From: Leifsonia sp. TF02-11
GTDB lineage: Bacteria; Actinomycetota; Actinomycetes; Actinomycetales; Microbacteriaceae
Assembly (NCBI RefSeq): GCF_017565305.1
Contig: NZ_JAGEKP010000005.1
Location: 1 to 64,000 of the forward strand
Reading direction: 5' to 3'
Length of the DNA: 64,000 nucleotides
Below the pieces are notes generated by a model that was not told the DNA's origin, ran no database searches, and worked only from the letters and a program-made list of their open reading frames with translations. Below, piece by piece: positions 26,356-34,676 of this stretch. Each line of letters begins with the position of its first letter. Positions within the stretch are counted from its first letter, which is position 1. A program made the position numbers and the translations under genes.

Positions 26356-27249
26356 TCAGCGGAAGATGATGGTGCGGGCGCCGTCGAGCAGCACCCGGTC
26401 CTCCGCGAACCACTTGACCGCCTGCGTGAGCGTGCGGCTCTCCTCGTCCTGACCGATCGCGACGAGTTCCGGAACGCTGCGCGTGTGGTCGACGCGCACC
26501 ACGTTCTGCTCGATGATCGGTCCCTCGTCGAGGTCGCTGGTGACGAAGTGGGCCGTCGCCCCGATGAGCTTCACGCCGCGCGCGTGCGCCTGACGGTACG
26601 GGTTCGCCCCCTTGAAGCCGGGCAGGAAGGAGTGATGGATGTTGATGGCCCGGCCCGCGAGCTTCTCGCAGAGTTCGGGGGAGAGGATCTGCATGTAGCG
26701 GGCGAGCACGACCAGCTCGATGTCGTGCTCCTCCACCGCTTCCAGGATGCGCGCCTCGAACGCCGCCTTCGACTCCGGGTCGGTGACCGGGCGCGATTCG
26801 AACGGGACACCGTAGAACCCGGCCAGGTCGCGCAGGGTGCCGTGGTTCGACAGCACGAGCGGGATCGTCACCGGCAGCTGACCCGCCCGCTGCCGGAAGA
26901 GGAGGTCGTTGAGGCAGTGCGCGGCGGTGGAGGCCAGCACGAGGGTGCGCAGCGGACGCCCGACGTTGTCGACGTTGTGCGTCATCCCGAAGCGTTCCAC
27001 GACCGGCGCGAGCGCCCGCTCGAATTCCGCACGGTCGGCCGCCGACTCCACCTGCAGCCGCATGAAGAACCGGCCGGTGTCGGTGCTCGCGAACTGCTGG
27101 CTCTCGGTGATGTTGCCGCGCGCGGCGACGATGGCGCCGGAGACGGCGTGCACGATCCCGGGCTGGTCGGCGCAGCTGAAGGTGAGCACCCAGTGGTTGG
27201 CGTGGCCGGTGGCGGCGCCGGTCGGGTCGGAAGGGCCGGTGGAGTCCAT
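26356..27249 (-). CDS. purU: formyltetrahydrofolate deformylase
   Basis: 297 aa: an N-terminal ACT domain (VLTFSCADQPGIVHAVSGAI, about residues 15-95) and a formyl-transferase/hydrolase domain with NIHHSFLPGF and the catalytic HFVTSDLDEGPII. It hydrolyses 10-formyl-THF to THF and formate, balancing the one-carbon pool. ATG 27249 lies 6 nt after TACCCT (27256-27261), a leaderless start; an in-frame ATG 21 nt upstream would lie before the transcript. Confidence 0.93.
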   Translation of the reverse strand: MDSTGPSDPTGAATGHANHWVLTFSCADQPGIVHAVSGAIVAARGNITESQQFASTDTGRFFMRLQVESAADRAEFERALAPVVERFGMTHNVDNVGRPLRTLVLASTAAHCLNDLLFRQRAGQLPVTIPLVLSNHGTLRDLAGFYGVPFESRPVTDPESKAAFEARILEAVEEHDIELVVLARYMQILSPELCEKLAGRAINIHHSFLPGFKGANPYRQAHARGVKLIGATAHFVTSDLDEGPIIEQNVVRVDHTRSVPELVAIGQDEESRTLTQAVKWFAEDRVLLDGARTIIFR

Positions 27250-27320
27250 CCGTCCAGGGTACCGGCCCACACGCCCGCACTCGGTTGACGGCGGCCGGGC
27301 CCCTGCACTTGGATCGAGCC

Positions 27321-28790
27321 ATGACGAGCGGTGACGATCGGCCCGACCGGGGCGGAGGCGCGACGGCGACCTTCGGTGTGGAGCTCAACGGCCTCAACAC
27401 CATCCACGAGAGCGAGCGCGCCGGGCGCGCCCGCGACCTGTTCTGGCCCTGGTTCGGCGCGAACGTCTCGGTGTTCGGTCTGAGCTACGGCTCGTTCCTG
27501 CTCGGGTTCGGCATCTCGTTCTGGCAGGCGACGATCGTGGGGGTCGTCGGGATCGTCGCGTCGTTCCTGCTCTGCGGCGTGATCGCCCTCGCCGGCAAGC
27601 GCGGCTCCGCTCCGACGATGGTGCTCAGCCGCGCGGTGTTCGGTGTCGAGGGCAACAGGGTGCCCTCCGCCCTGTCGTGGCTTTTGACCGTCGGCTGGGA
27701 GACCGTGCTCACGGCGCTCGCCGTGCTCGCGACGGCGACGGTGTTCACCCGGCTGGGCTGGGAGGGCGGCACGGCGACCAAGGTCGTCGCACTGGTCGTC
27801 GTGGTCGGGCTGGTCGTCGCCGGCGGCGTGATCGGCTTCCACCTCATCATGCGGATGCAGATGGTGATCACCATCGTCACCGGTGTGCTCACCGTGCTCT
27901 ACATCGCCCTGGTGCTCGGCCACATCGACCTCGGTGCGGTGGCCGCGCTGCCGGCCGGGGACGTGCCGCACGTCGTGGGCGGCTTCGTCTTCATGCTCAC
28001 CGGCTTCGGACTCGGCTGGGTGAACGCGGCGGCCGACTACTCCCGCTATCTGCCCCGTGCGACCCGCAGCGGCGGGGTCGTCGGCTGGACGACCTTCGGC
28101 TCCTCGCTCGCTCCGGTCCTCCTGCTGATCTTCGGGATCCTGCTCGCCGGTTCGTCCGAGTCGCTCTCGAAGGCGATCGCGGCCGATCCGATCGGCGCGC
28201 TGGCCTCGCTGCTGCCGACGTGGTTCCTGGTGCCCTTCGTCATCGTCGCGGTGCTCGGGCTGGTCGGCGGCGCCGTGCTCGACATCTATTCCTCCGGGCT
28301 CGCGCTGCTGAGCGTCGGGGTGCGGGTCCCACGCTACGTCGCCGCGGGGATCGACGGCGTGATCATGACGGCGGGAGCCGTCTACGTCGTGTTCTTCGCG
28401 AGCGACTTCCTCGGCCCGTTCCAGGGCTTCCTCATCACGCTGGGTGTGCCGATCGCGGCGTGGTGCGGCATCTTCGTCGCCGATATCGCGCTGCGTCGGC
28501 GCGACTACGCGGAGGCGGAGCTCTACGATCGCCGCGGCAGGTACGGGGCGGTGCGCTGGCTGCCCATAGCCTTGATCGCAGCGGGCACCGCGGTGGGCTG
28601 GGGACTGGTCACCAATGGCTCGGCGGACTGGCTGAGCTGGCAGGGCTACCTGCTCGGGCCGCTCGGGCTCGGCGGCAGGACGGGGGACTGGGCATACGCC
28701 AACCTCGGCGTGCTCGTGTCGTTGGCGATCGGCTTCCTCGGCGTCCTGCTGTTCGGGAGGCGGGCCATCCGCCGCCAGGAGGAGCGGTGA
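27321..28790 (+). CDS. NCS1-family nucleobase/cation symporter
   Basis: 489 aa with about 12 membrane segments and NCS1 marks: GVELNGLNTIHESERAG before helix 1, FWPWFGANVSVFGLSYGSFL, and WVNAAADYSRYLPR. Family members take up cytosine, purines, allantoin or hydantoins with Na+ or H+. The downstream gene overlaps its stop by 4 nt and encodes a small cysteine hydrolase, suggesting uptake plus first catabolic step of a nitrogen compound. Confidence 0.9.
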   Translation: MTSGDDRPDRGGGATATFGVELNGLNTIHESERAGRARDLFWPWFGANVSVFGLSYGSFLLGFGISFWQATIVGVVGIVASFLLCGVIALAGKRGSAPTMVLSRAVFGVEGNRVPSALSWLLTVGWETVLTALAVLATATVFTRLGWEGGTATKVVALVVVVGLVVAGGVIGFHLIMRMQMVITIVTGVLTVLYIALVLGHIDLGAVAALPAGDVPHVVGGFVFMLTGFGLGWVNAAADYSRYLPRATRSGGVVGWTTFGSSLAPVLLLIFGILLAGSSESLSKAIAADPIGALASLLPTWFLVPFVIVAVLGLVGGAVLDIYSSGLALLSVGVRVPRYVAAGIDGVIMTAGAVYVVFFASDFLGPFQGFLITLGVPIAAWCGIFVADIALRRRDYAEAELYDRRGRYGAVRWLPIALIAAGTAVGWGLVTNGSADWLSWQGYLLGPLGLGGRTGDWAYANLGVLVSLAIGFLGVLLFGRRAIRRQEER

Positions 28791-29329
28791 CGGGGCGAAC
28801 GCTCGTCGTCGTCGACATGCAGCAGGTCTTCGGCGACCCGGCGAGCCCGTGGTTCACGCCGCGGTTCGCCGACGCGGAGGCCGTGATCGCCGGGCTGCTG
28901 CCCGCGTTCGGTCCACGAGCGGTGTTCACCCGGTTCGTCGCCCCCGAGCAGCCCGACGGCGCCTGGATCCGCTACTACGAGCAGTGGCCCTTCGCCCTGG
29001 TGCCCGCCGACGATCCGCTCTACGACCAGGTGCTCGGGTTCCGGGATACCGGCCATCCCGTCGTCTCGCTGCCCGCGTTCGGCAAGTGGGGACCGGAGCT
29101 GCGGGACGCGATCGGCGACGCCGACGAGATCGTGCTCACGGGCGTCTCCACCGATTGCTGCGTGCTGTCGACGGCGCTCGCCGCGGCCGACGCCGGCATC
29201 CACGTGCTCGTCGTCGCGGACGCCTGCGCCGGGGCGACCGACGCCGACCACCGACGGGCCCTCGACGCGATGGCGCTCTACGCCCCGCTCATCGAGATCG
29301 TGAGCAGCGCCGACCTCGACGGTTCCTGA
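28787..29329 (+). CDS. isochorismatase-family cysteine hydrolase
   Basis: 180 aa with the family triad: Asp9 in VVVDMQ, a Lys in AFGKWGPEL and the nucleophile region TGVSTDCCVLSTALAAAD. Relatives hydrolyse nicotinamide, ureidoacrylate, carbamates or isochorismate. Coupled (GTGA) to the NCS1 transporter, so its substrate is probably a derivative of the imported base; that is inference. Confidence 0.88.
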   Translation: MTGRTLVVVDMQQVFGDPASPWFTPRFADAEAVIAGLLPAFGPRAVFTRFVAPEQPDGAWIRYYEQWPFALVPADDPLYDQVLGFRDTGHPVVSLPAFGKWGPELRDAIGDADEIVLTGVSTDCCVLSTALAAADAGIHVLVVADACAGATDADHRRALDAMALYAPLIEIVSSADLDGS

Positions 29330-29354
29330 CGGATCGAGCGGCCGACCGATCGGC

Positions 29355-30515
29355 TCAGCGGCCGACCGGGGCCCCCGCCGACCAGACCTGCAGCACATGG
29401 AAGTCGTCGTCGAGCAGCACGGCGTCGGCCGCGTACCCGGGCGCCAGCCGCCCGAGGTCGGCACCCCGCCCGATGGCAGCGGCGGGCGTCTCGGTGAGCG
29501 CGAGCACAGCCTCCTCGACGCTCACGCCGACCTCCTGGACCGCGCGGCGCAGCGCGTCGTCCTGGGTGAGCGTCGAGCCCGCGATCGACCCGCCCCCGGC
29601 GAGCCGGGCGACGCCGTCGCGCACCTCCACGCGCAGAGCGCCCAGGAGGTAGTCGCCGTCCGCTTCGCCGGCGGCGGCCATCGCGTCGGTGATCAGCGCC
29701 ACCCGGCCGGGCGCCGCAGCGAACGCCATCCGCACCACCTCCGGGTGCACGTGGATGCCGTCGTTGATGACCTCCACGGTGACCCCCGGAGTGCGGGTCG
29801 CCGCGGCGACCGGGCCGGGCGCCCGGTGGTGGAGGCCGTCCATGCCGTTGAAGGCATGCGTCAGGATGGTGGCTCCCGCGTCGAAGGCGGCGCGGGTCTG
29901 CTCGTAGTCGGCGCCGGTGTGCCCGACGGCGACGGCGACGCCCGCACCGGCGAAGGCGCGGACGGCTTCCATGCCGCCGGGGAGTTCCGGGGCGATCGTG
30001 ACCTGGCGGAGAGTGCCGCGGGCGGCCTCCAGCAGCAGGTCGATGTCGGCCGGTGTCGCGGACCGCAGCAATGCGGGGTCGTGCGCGCCCTTGTGGCCGA
30101 CGTCGAGGAAGGGGCCTTCGAGGTGCGAGCCGAGCACGCGGGGGTCCTCCGCCGCCAGCGCAGCGATGGTCCCGACGCGCTCGGCGAGCTCGGGGACGGT
30201 CGCCGTGACCAGCGACACGACGAACCGCGTGGTGCCGTGGCGCTGATGGAGGTCCAGCGCAGTGCGGATCGCCTCAGCACCGTCGTCGAACGCCGCGCCG
30301 CCCCCTCCGTGGCCGTGCATGTCGATGAAGCCGGGCGTCAACCACCCGCCGTCGGCGTCGGTGACGATCGCGTCCGGTGCGCCGGCGACGGCGGCGACCC
30401 AGCCGTCGCCTGTCCCCGCTGCGGCGACGCGGCCGCCGTCGAACAGCACCCAGGCGTCCCGGGTGACACGGCCCTCGCTGACGAGGCGGGCGGAATGGAT
30501 CGCGTGCACAGACAT
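29355..30515 (-). CDS. second NagA-like amino-sugar-6-phosphate deacetylase
   Basis: 386 aa paralogue of the nagA product: DMHGHGGGG, SHLEGPFLDVGHKGAHD, GHTGADYEQ, LTHAFNGMDGLHHR and LITDAMAAAG are all kept, so it should be active. Being in an operon with a ROK kinase, a PfkB sugar-phosphate kinase and a class II aldolase, it fits a GalNAc-6-P deacetylase (AgaA type). ATG 30515 or GTG 30509 could be the start: GGAGAGG lies immediately before the ATG, a better spacing for the GTG. Confidence 0.88.
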   Translation of the reverse strand: MSVHAIHSARLVSEGRVTRDAWVLFDGGRVAAAGTGDGWVAAVAGAPDAIVTDADGGWLTPGFIDMHGHGGGGAAFDDGAEAIRTALDLHQRHGTTRFVVSLVTATVPELAERVGTIAALAAEDPRVLGSHLEGPFLDVGHKGAHDPALLRSATPADIDLLLEAARGTLRQVTIAPELPGGMEAVRAFAGAGVAVAVGHTGADYEQTRAAFDAGATILTHAFNGMDGLHHRAPGPVAAATRTPGVTVEVINDGIHVHPEVVRMAFAAAPGRVALITDAMAAAGEADGDYLLGALRVEVRDGVARLAGGGSIAGSTLTQDDALRRAVQEVGVSVEEAVLALTETPAAAIGRGADLGRLAPGYAADAVLLDDDFHVLQVWSAGAPVGR

Positions 30516-30525
30516 CCTCTCCAAC

Positions 30526-31311
30526 TTACGCGACGATCACTTCGACGCCTCGCTCGACGAAGGCGGCGCGCTGTTCGGCGGTGATGCCGTCGTCGGTGAT
30601 GAGCGTGGACAGGATCGTGGGACCGCCCAGCGTGGCGAACGCGGTGCGGCCGATCTTGCTCGAGTCGGCGACGACGACGGCGCGGGTGGCTCTGCGCGCC
30701 ATCAACGAGTTGACGCTCGCCTCGCCCTCGTCGTGCACGGTCGGGCCGACAACCGGGTCGATGCCGTTGACGCCGATGAACGCGATGTCCATCGTGATCC
30801 GCTCGAGCACCACATCGCTGTAGGGTCCGACGAGTTCGTACGATCGGGCGTGCACCACGCCACCCGTCACCACGGTCTTGATCTGGGGCCGCATCACGAG
30901 CTGGGCGGCGATGTTGATGGCGTTGGTGACCACGGTGAGATTGGGGTGCGGCGACGGCTCCATCAGATCCGGCCGCGAGCCGAGGACGCTCGCCACCGCC
31001 GTGCTGGTCGTGCCGCCGCACAGGCCGACCACGGACCCGCGTGGCACGAGAGCGCTCGCCGCCTGAGCGATCCGGAGCTTCTCCGGCGCGTGCTGCTCGC
31101 GCTTGTAGCGGATCGGGAGGTCGTAGGCCACGGACTGGCCGACGGCTCCGCCCCTGGTGCGCGTCAGCAACTGCTGCGATGCGAGCGCGTCGAGGTCGCG
31201 CCGGGCCGTCACCGCGGAGACATCGAGCTTGGCCACGATGTCCTCGACCTCGATCTGACCCGTCTCGGCGAGGAGGTCGAGGACCGCGTTGAGGCGCTCC
31301 GCCCTGTTCAT
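30526..31311 (-). CDS. DeoR-family sugar-phosphate-responsive repressor
   Basis: 261 aa: an N-terminal DeoR helix-turn-helix (IEVEDIVAKLDVSAVTARRDLDAL) and the sensor domain with GLCGGTTSTAVA, ITMDIAFIGVNGID and VVADSSKIG. Members bind sugar phosphates. It sits within the operon it probably controls (AgaR-like), overlapping the aldolase stop by 4 nt. Confidence 0.9.
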   Translation of the reverse strand: MNRAERLNAVLDLLAETGQIEVEDIVAKLDVSAVTARRDLDALASQQLLTRTRGGAVGQSVAYDLPIRYKREQHAPEKLRIAQAASALVPRGSVVGLCGGTTSTAVASVLGSRPDLMEPSPHPNLTVVTNAINIAAQLVMRPQIKTVVTGGVVHARSYELVGPYSDVVLERITMDIAFIGVNGIDPVVGPTVHDEGEASVNSLMARRATRAVVVADSSKIGRTAFATLGGPTILSTLITDDGITAEQRAAFVERGVEVIVA

Positions 31312-32180
31312 GGGCGCGCCGTCACCGTTCCGCCGGGGAGGCGGGCCGCGACGTCGAACAGGGTCAGCAGCCGGGCGGCTTCCTCCGCGACGGCCGCACG
31401 CCCGGCGCGGACGTAGCGGCGCGAGTCGACGACGTCCGGGTTGGCGCCGAGGTAGGCGCGGATCGCCTCGGTGAAGTGACGGTTGAGGTGGGTGGACACA
31501 TTGACCTTGGTGATGCCGGCGCGGATGGCCGCCTCGATCGTCTCGTCCGCGACCCCGGAGGAGCCGTGCAGCACGAGCGGGACGGGGACGGCGTGCCGCA
31601 ACGCGGCGATCAGGTCGAGGTCGAGCTGCGCCGTGCGCTCGGTCATCGCGTGGGAGCTGCCGACGGCGACCGCCAGCGCGTCGACCCCGGTCTCGGCGAC
31701 GAACCGACGCGCCTCGCCCGGATCAGTGCGCACCCCCGGTGCGTGCGCGCCGTCCTTGCCGCCGATCTCGCCGAGTTCGGCCTCGACAGAGACATCGTTG
31801 GCGTGGGCGTACTCGACGACGCGGACGGTGGCCGCGACGTTGGCGTCGTACGCCAGGGTCGAGCCGTCGAACATGACGGACCCGAAGCCGAGGTCGATCG
31901 CGCGCCGTGTCAGCTCCTCGTCCTCCGCGTGATCGAGGTGCACGGCGACGTGCGCGGACGACTCGGACGCGAGCGCGAGGGCGCCGCGGGCGATGGGGTC
32001 GAGCGAGCCGTGATACGCCACACAGTTCTGCGAGATCTGGAGGATCACCGGGCGGCGCGACTCCTCGGCGGCGGCGACGAGCGCCTCCGCCGTCTCCAGA
32101 TGGATGACGTTGAACGCGGCGACGCCGGTGCGCGCGGCGACCGCTGCGTGCAAGAGGTCGAGGGTGGGGACGAGGGACAT
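31308..32180 (-). CDS. class II ketose-bisphosphate aldolase (tagatose/fructose type)
   Basis: 290 aa class II aldolase: zinc and catalytic region VHLDHAED, AELGEIGGKDG, LVLHGSSGV and NVSTHLNRHF. The length and the partners (PfkB kinase, ROK kinase, NagA-like, DeoR) point to a tagatose-1,6-bisphosphate aldolase (AgaY/GatY type) and not the housekeeping Fba. It gives DHAP and glyceraldehyde-3-P. GGAGATCCC precedes the ATG. Confidence 0.88.
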   Translation of the reverse strand: MSLVPTLDLLHAAVAARTGVAAFNVIHLETAEALVAAAEESRRPVILQISQNCVAYHGSLDPIARGALALASESSAHVAVHLDHAEDEELTRRAIDLGFGSVMFDGSTLAYDANVAATVRVVEYAHANDVSVEAELGEIGGKDGAHAPGVRTDPGEARRFVAETGVDALAVAVGSSHAMTERTAQLDLDLIAALRHAVPVPLVLHGSSGVADETIEAAIRAGITKVNVSTHLNRHFTEAIRAYLGANPDVVDSRRYVRAGRAAVAEEAARLLTLFDVAARLPGGTVTARP

Positions 32181-32209
32181 GGGATCTCCGGTGGGTCGGC
32201 GTTCGCGGG

Positions 32210-33118
32210 TCAGGAGAGCACGAGGCGGGCCTCGTACTCCGGGTAGGCGGGGTCGAGCTCGCCCGCGAGCGGGGCGAGGACGGCAGCGGCGGACCAGGCG
32301 GTGGCGCGCCGCACGAGGAGTGCGGGATCGTCGATGCCCGCGGCGAGACTCGTGGCGACCGCAGCGACGGCGGCGTCGCCCGCTCCCGTCGCGTTGCCGG
32401 CGAGCGGCTGCGGCAGGCGGGCGCCGGACACGCCTGTCGCGCTCACCGCCAGCATCCCCTCGGAGCCGAGCGAGACGAGGACGAGCCGTGCACCGGCGGC
32501 GAGCAGAGCGCGCGCGCCCGCGACGGGATCGTCGATGCCGACGGTGTCGGCGAGCTCGCGGTGATTCGGCTTGAGCACGTCGGCGCCAGCCTCGGCGGCC
32601 GCGAGCAGCGGGAGACCTGTGGCGTCGATGACGCTGGGGATGCCCCGTCGGCGGGCGACCTCCACGAGGTCGGCGTAGAACGAGTCGGGGGCTCCGGGAG
32701 GGAGACTGCCCGAACCGACGACCGCGGTCGCGGGCACGGCGAGCCGCTCGACGGCCTCCGTGAGCGCCCGCCATTCGGCCGGCGACAGCGCGCCGCCCGC
32801 CTCGTTGAAGATCGTGGTCACCCCGGAGCCCTCGTCGACGATCGCGACGCTGCTGCGGGTCGGGGCCGAGACGGGGACCAGCTCGGACGGCAGGCCGGAA
32901 GCCTCCAGGTCGTCGGCGAGCCGGAGCCCGGGGGCGCCTCCGGCCGTCGTCAGAGCAAAGGCCGCGCCACCGGTCTGGACGATGACGCGGGCGACGTTGA
33001 GACCCTTGCCGCCGGCGCGCGCCGCGGGTGCGGCGACGCGGTGGGTCTCGCCGGGTTCCAGCGCGGCGACGCGGTAGGTCAGGTCGATGGCGGGGTTGGG
33101 CGTGACGGTGAGGATCAT
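32210..33118 (-). CDS. 1-phosphofructokinase/tagatose-6-phosphate kinase family (PfkB)
   Basis: 302 aa PfkB kinase: LTVTPNPAIDLTYRV at the N-terminus, AGGKGLNVARV, KPNHRELAD, and the ATP/anion-hole GNATGAGDAAVAA with the catalytic Asp. These enzymes phosphorylate fructose-1-P or tagatose-6-P; the aldolase next door makes tagatose-6-P likely. The start overlaps the ROK kinase stop (ATGA). Confidence 0.9.
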   Translation of the reverse strand: MILTVTPNPAIDLTYRVAALEPGETHRVAAPAARAGGKGLNVARVIVQTGGAAFALTTAGGAPGLRLADDLEASGLPSELVPVSAPTRSSVAIVDEGSGVTTIFNEAGGALSPAEWRALTEAVERLAVPATAVVGSGSLPPGAPDSFYADLVEVARRRGIPSVIDATGLPLLAAAEAGADVLKPNHRELADTVGIDDPVAGARALLAAGARLVLVSLGSEGMLAVSATGVSGARLPQPLAGNATGAGDAAVAAVATSLAAGIDDPALLVRRATAWSAAAVLAPLAGELDPAYPEYEARLVLS

Positions 33119-34122
33119 CGAGCTCTCTCGCGGACGGGGGCGGGGATGGGGTCGGGGTCGACGGGGTCCGGGTCGACAGCGTCGAGGAGTTCCCGCGCGC
33201 GCAGGGCCGCGCCGATCACCCCCGCGTTCTCGCCGATTCGGGCCGCGAGCAGCACGGGCCGGCGCTGGAAGGTGAGGATGCCCTCGAGGCGCTCGGCGAG
33301 CGGCAGGAAGAGGTCGTCGCCGGCCTGGGCGAGACCGCCGCCGATGACGACGGCCTCGGGGGCGAGGAGCGCGACGGTGTGCGACAGGTCGAGCGCGAGG
33401 GCGTCGAGCGCCGAGTCCCAGATGCGCCGGGCCGCAGCATCGCCCGACTTCGCGCGCTCCAGCACCTCCCGCGATCCGGCGACCGGCACACCGCTGAGCG
33501 CCGTGTAGCGCCGCGCGATGGCGGCGGCGGAGGCGACGGCCTCCAGGCAGCCGCGGCCGCCGCACGCGCACTCGGGGCCGTCGGCGACCCGGGAGTGGCC
33601 GATCTCGCCGGCCATGCCGCCGCCGGTGTACAGGGTGCCATCGATGAAGATCGCGCCGGCGATCCCGGTGCCGATCGCGACCACCACCACGTCGCGGAAG
33701 TCCTTCGCCGCTCCGAGCCGGTACTCGGCCTCGCCCGCTGCCCGCACATCGTGGCTGAACGCGACAGGGATCCCGAGGGCCTGCGCGGCGAGGTCGCGGA
33801 ACGGGTACTCCCGCCAGCCGAGGTTCTCGGCGAGGACTCCGACCCCGCGCGCCTCGTCCACGTGGCCGGGCACGACGAGCCCGGCCGCGACCGGCCGGAG
33901 CTCGGGGTGGGTGCGACGGAATTCCTCCAGGAGCGCGACGGTCGCCGAGACGACGGCGTCGCCCGTGCGCTCGCCGTCGAGAGGTGTCGGGCGGCGGAGG
34001 AGTTCGACGATGCGTCCGCCGTCGTCGACCAGGGCGGCTTTGATGTCCGTTCCTCCGACGTCGAAGGCGACCACCGGGTGCCCGGCGCCCAGCCGGTCGT
34101 CGAGTCGGGTCTCGGACGCCAC
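33115..34122 (-). CDS. ROK-family sugar kinase (possible GalNAc kinase)
   Basis: 335 aa: FDVGGTDIKAALVDD, GLVVPGHVD, catalytic SHDVRAAGEAE, EIGHSRVADG and zinc-binding CACGGRGC. First gene of the five-gene operon. Operon content suggests an amino sugar such as GalNAc. The C-terminal tail (DPDPVDPDPIPAP) is a low-complexity extension beyond the fold. Confidence 0.87.
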   Translation of the reverse strand: MASETRLDDRLGAGHPVVAFDVGGTDIKAALVDDGGRIVELLRRPTPLDGERTGDAVVSATVALLEEFRRTHPELRPVAAGLVVPGHVDEARGVGVLAENLGWREYPFRDLAAQALGIPVAFSHDVRAAGEAEYRLGAAKDFRDVVVVAIGTGIAGAIFIDGTLYTGGGMAGEIGHSRVADGPECACGGRGCLEAVASAAAIARRYTALSGVPVAGSREVLERAKSGDAAARRIWDSALDALALDLSHTVALLAPEAVVIGGGLAQAGDDLFLPLAERLEGILTFQRRPVLLAARIGENAGVIGAALRARELLDAVDPDPVDPDPIPAPVRERAR

Positions 34123-34160
34123 TTCTCATCTCCTCTGCGACGACGGCTCGGTCGCTTCAA

Positions 34161-34206
34161 TGATCGCTTATGAGCGTAACGGTTGTCTACTGATCATTTT
34201 CGATCG
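34161..34206. promoter_or_regulatory. two direct 16-bp repeats, candidate DeoR operators
   Basis: TGATCGCTTATGAGCG at 34161-34176 and TGATCATTTTCGATCG at 34191-34206 match at 11 of 16 positions and are spaced 30 bp apart, three helical turns. They lie upstream of the ROK-kinase operon, whose DeoR repressor is its fourth gene. Direct repeats are typical for DeoR proteins. Confidence 0.45.
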
Positions 34207-34308
34207 TCGAGTCGCGGCGGTCCTCGGAGGGGTAGACCGTCCGGTATGGTGTGCGGGACCTGCACACCAGAAAATGCAGGCATCGAATTGCTACGAAGGG
34301 GTAACGCA

Positions 34309-34560
34309 ATGAAATTCACCAGGAACAAGGTGCTCGGGGGCGCGGCGATCGTGGGGCTCGCCGTGAGTCTGTCGCTCGGAGTGGCCGCTCCGGCGTCGGC
34401 GGGCACCGTGTTGACGACGATGAAGTTCACCACGAAGTCGGAGTGCGACCAGGTGCGGAACCGATTCATCCAATACGGCTACGACCGGGTGAGCACCTCC
34501 TGCTGGTCGACGTTGGCCTACGGGGGAATGACGCACTACGTCTTCACCTACTACAAGTAG
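34309..34560 (+). CDS. small secreted protein of unknown function
   Basis: 83 aa with a clear Sec signal (KFTRNKVLGGAAIVGLAVSL then APASA, cleavage near residue 31). The mature part of about 52 aa contains two Cys (one possible disulfide) and many Tyr, Thr and Ser, ending HYVFTYYK. GAAGGGG precedes the ATG by 7 nt. I recognise no family. Stand-alone transcription unit between two divergent or parallel units. Confidence 0.75.
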   Translation: MKFTRNKVLGGAAIVGLAVSLSLGVAAPASAGTVLTTMKFTTKSECDQVRNRFIQYGYDRVSTSCWSTLAYGGMTHYVFTYYK

Positions 34561-34676
34561 GCCGTCAGCGCAGCCGCACGCCGAGACGGAAGATTCGCTC
34601 GCGCCGGAAGAACACGGGGCGGGGGCCGCGAATGGCCCTCGCCCCGTGCGAGCGTCGCGGGAGTAGCATCGAACCG

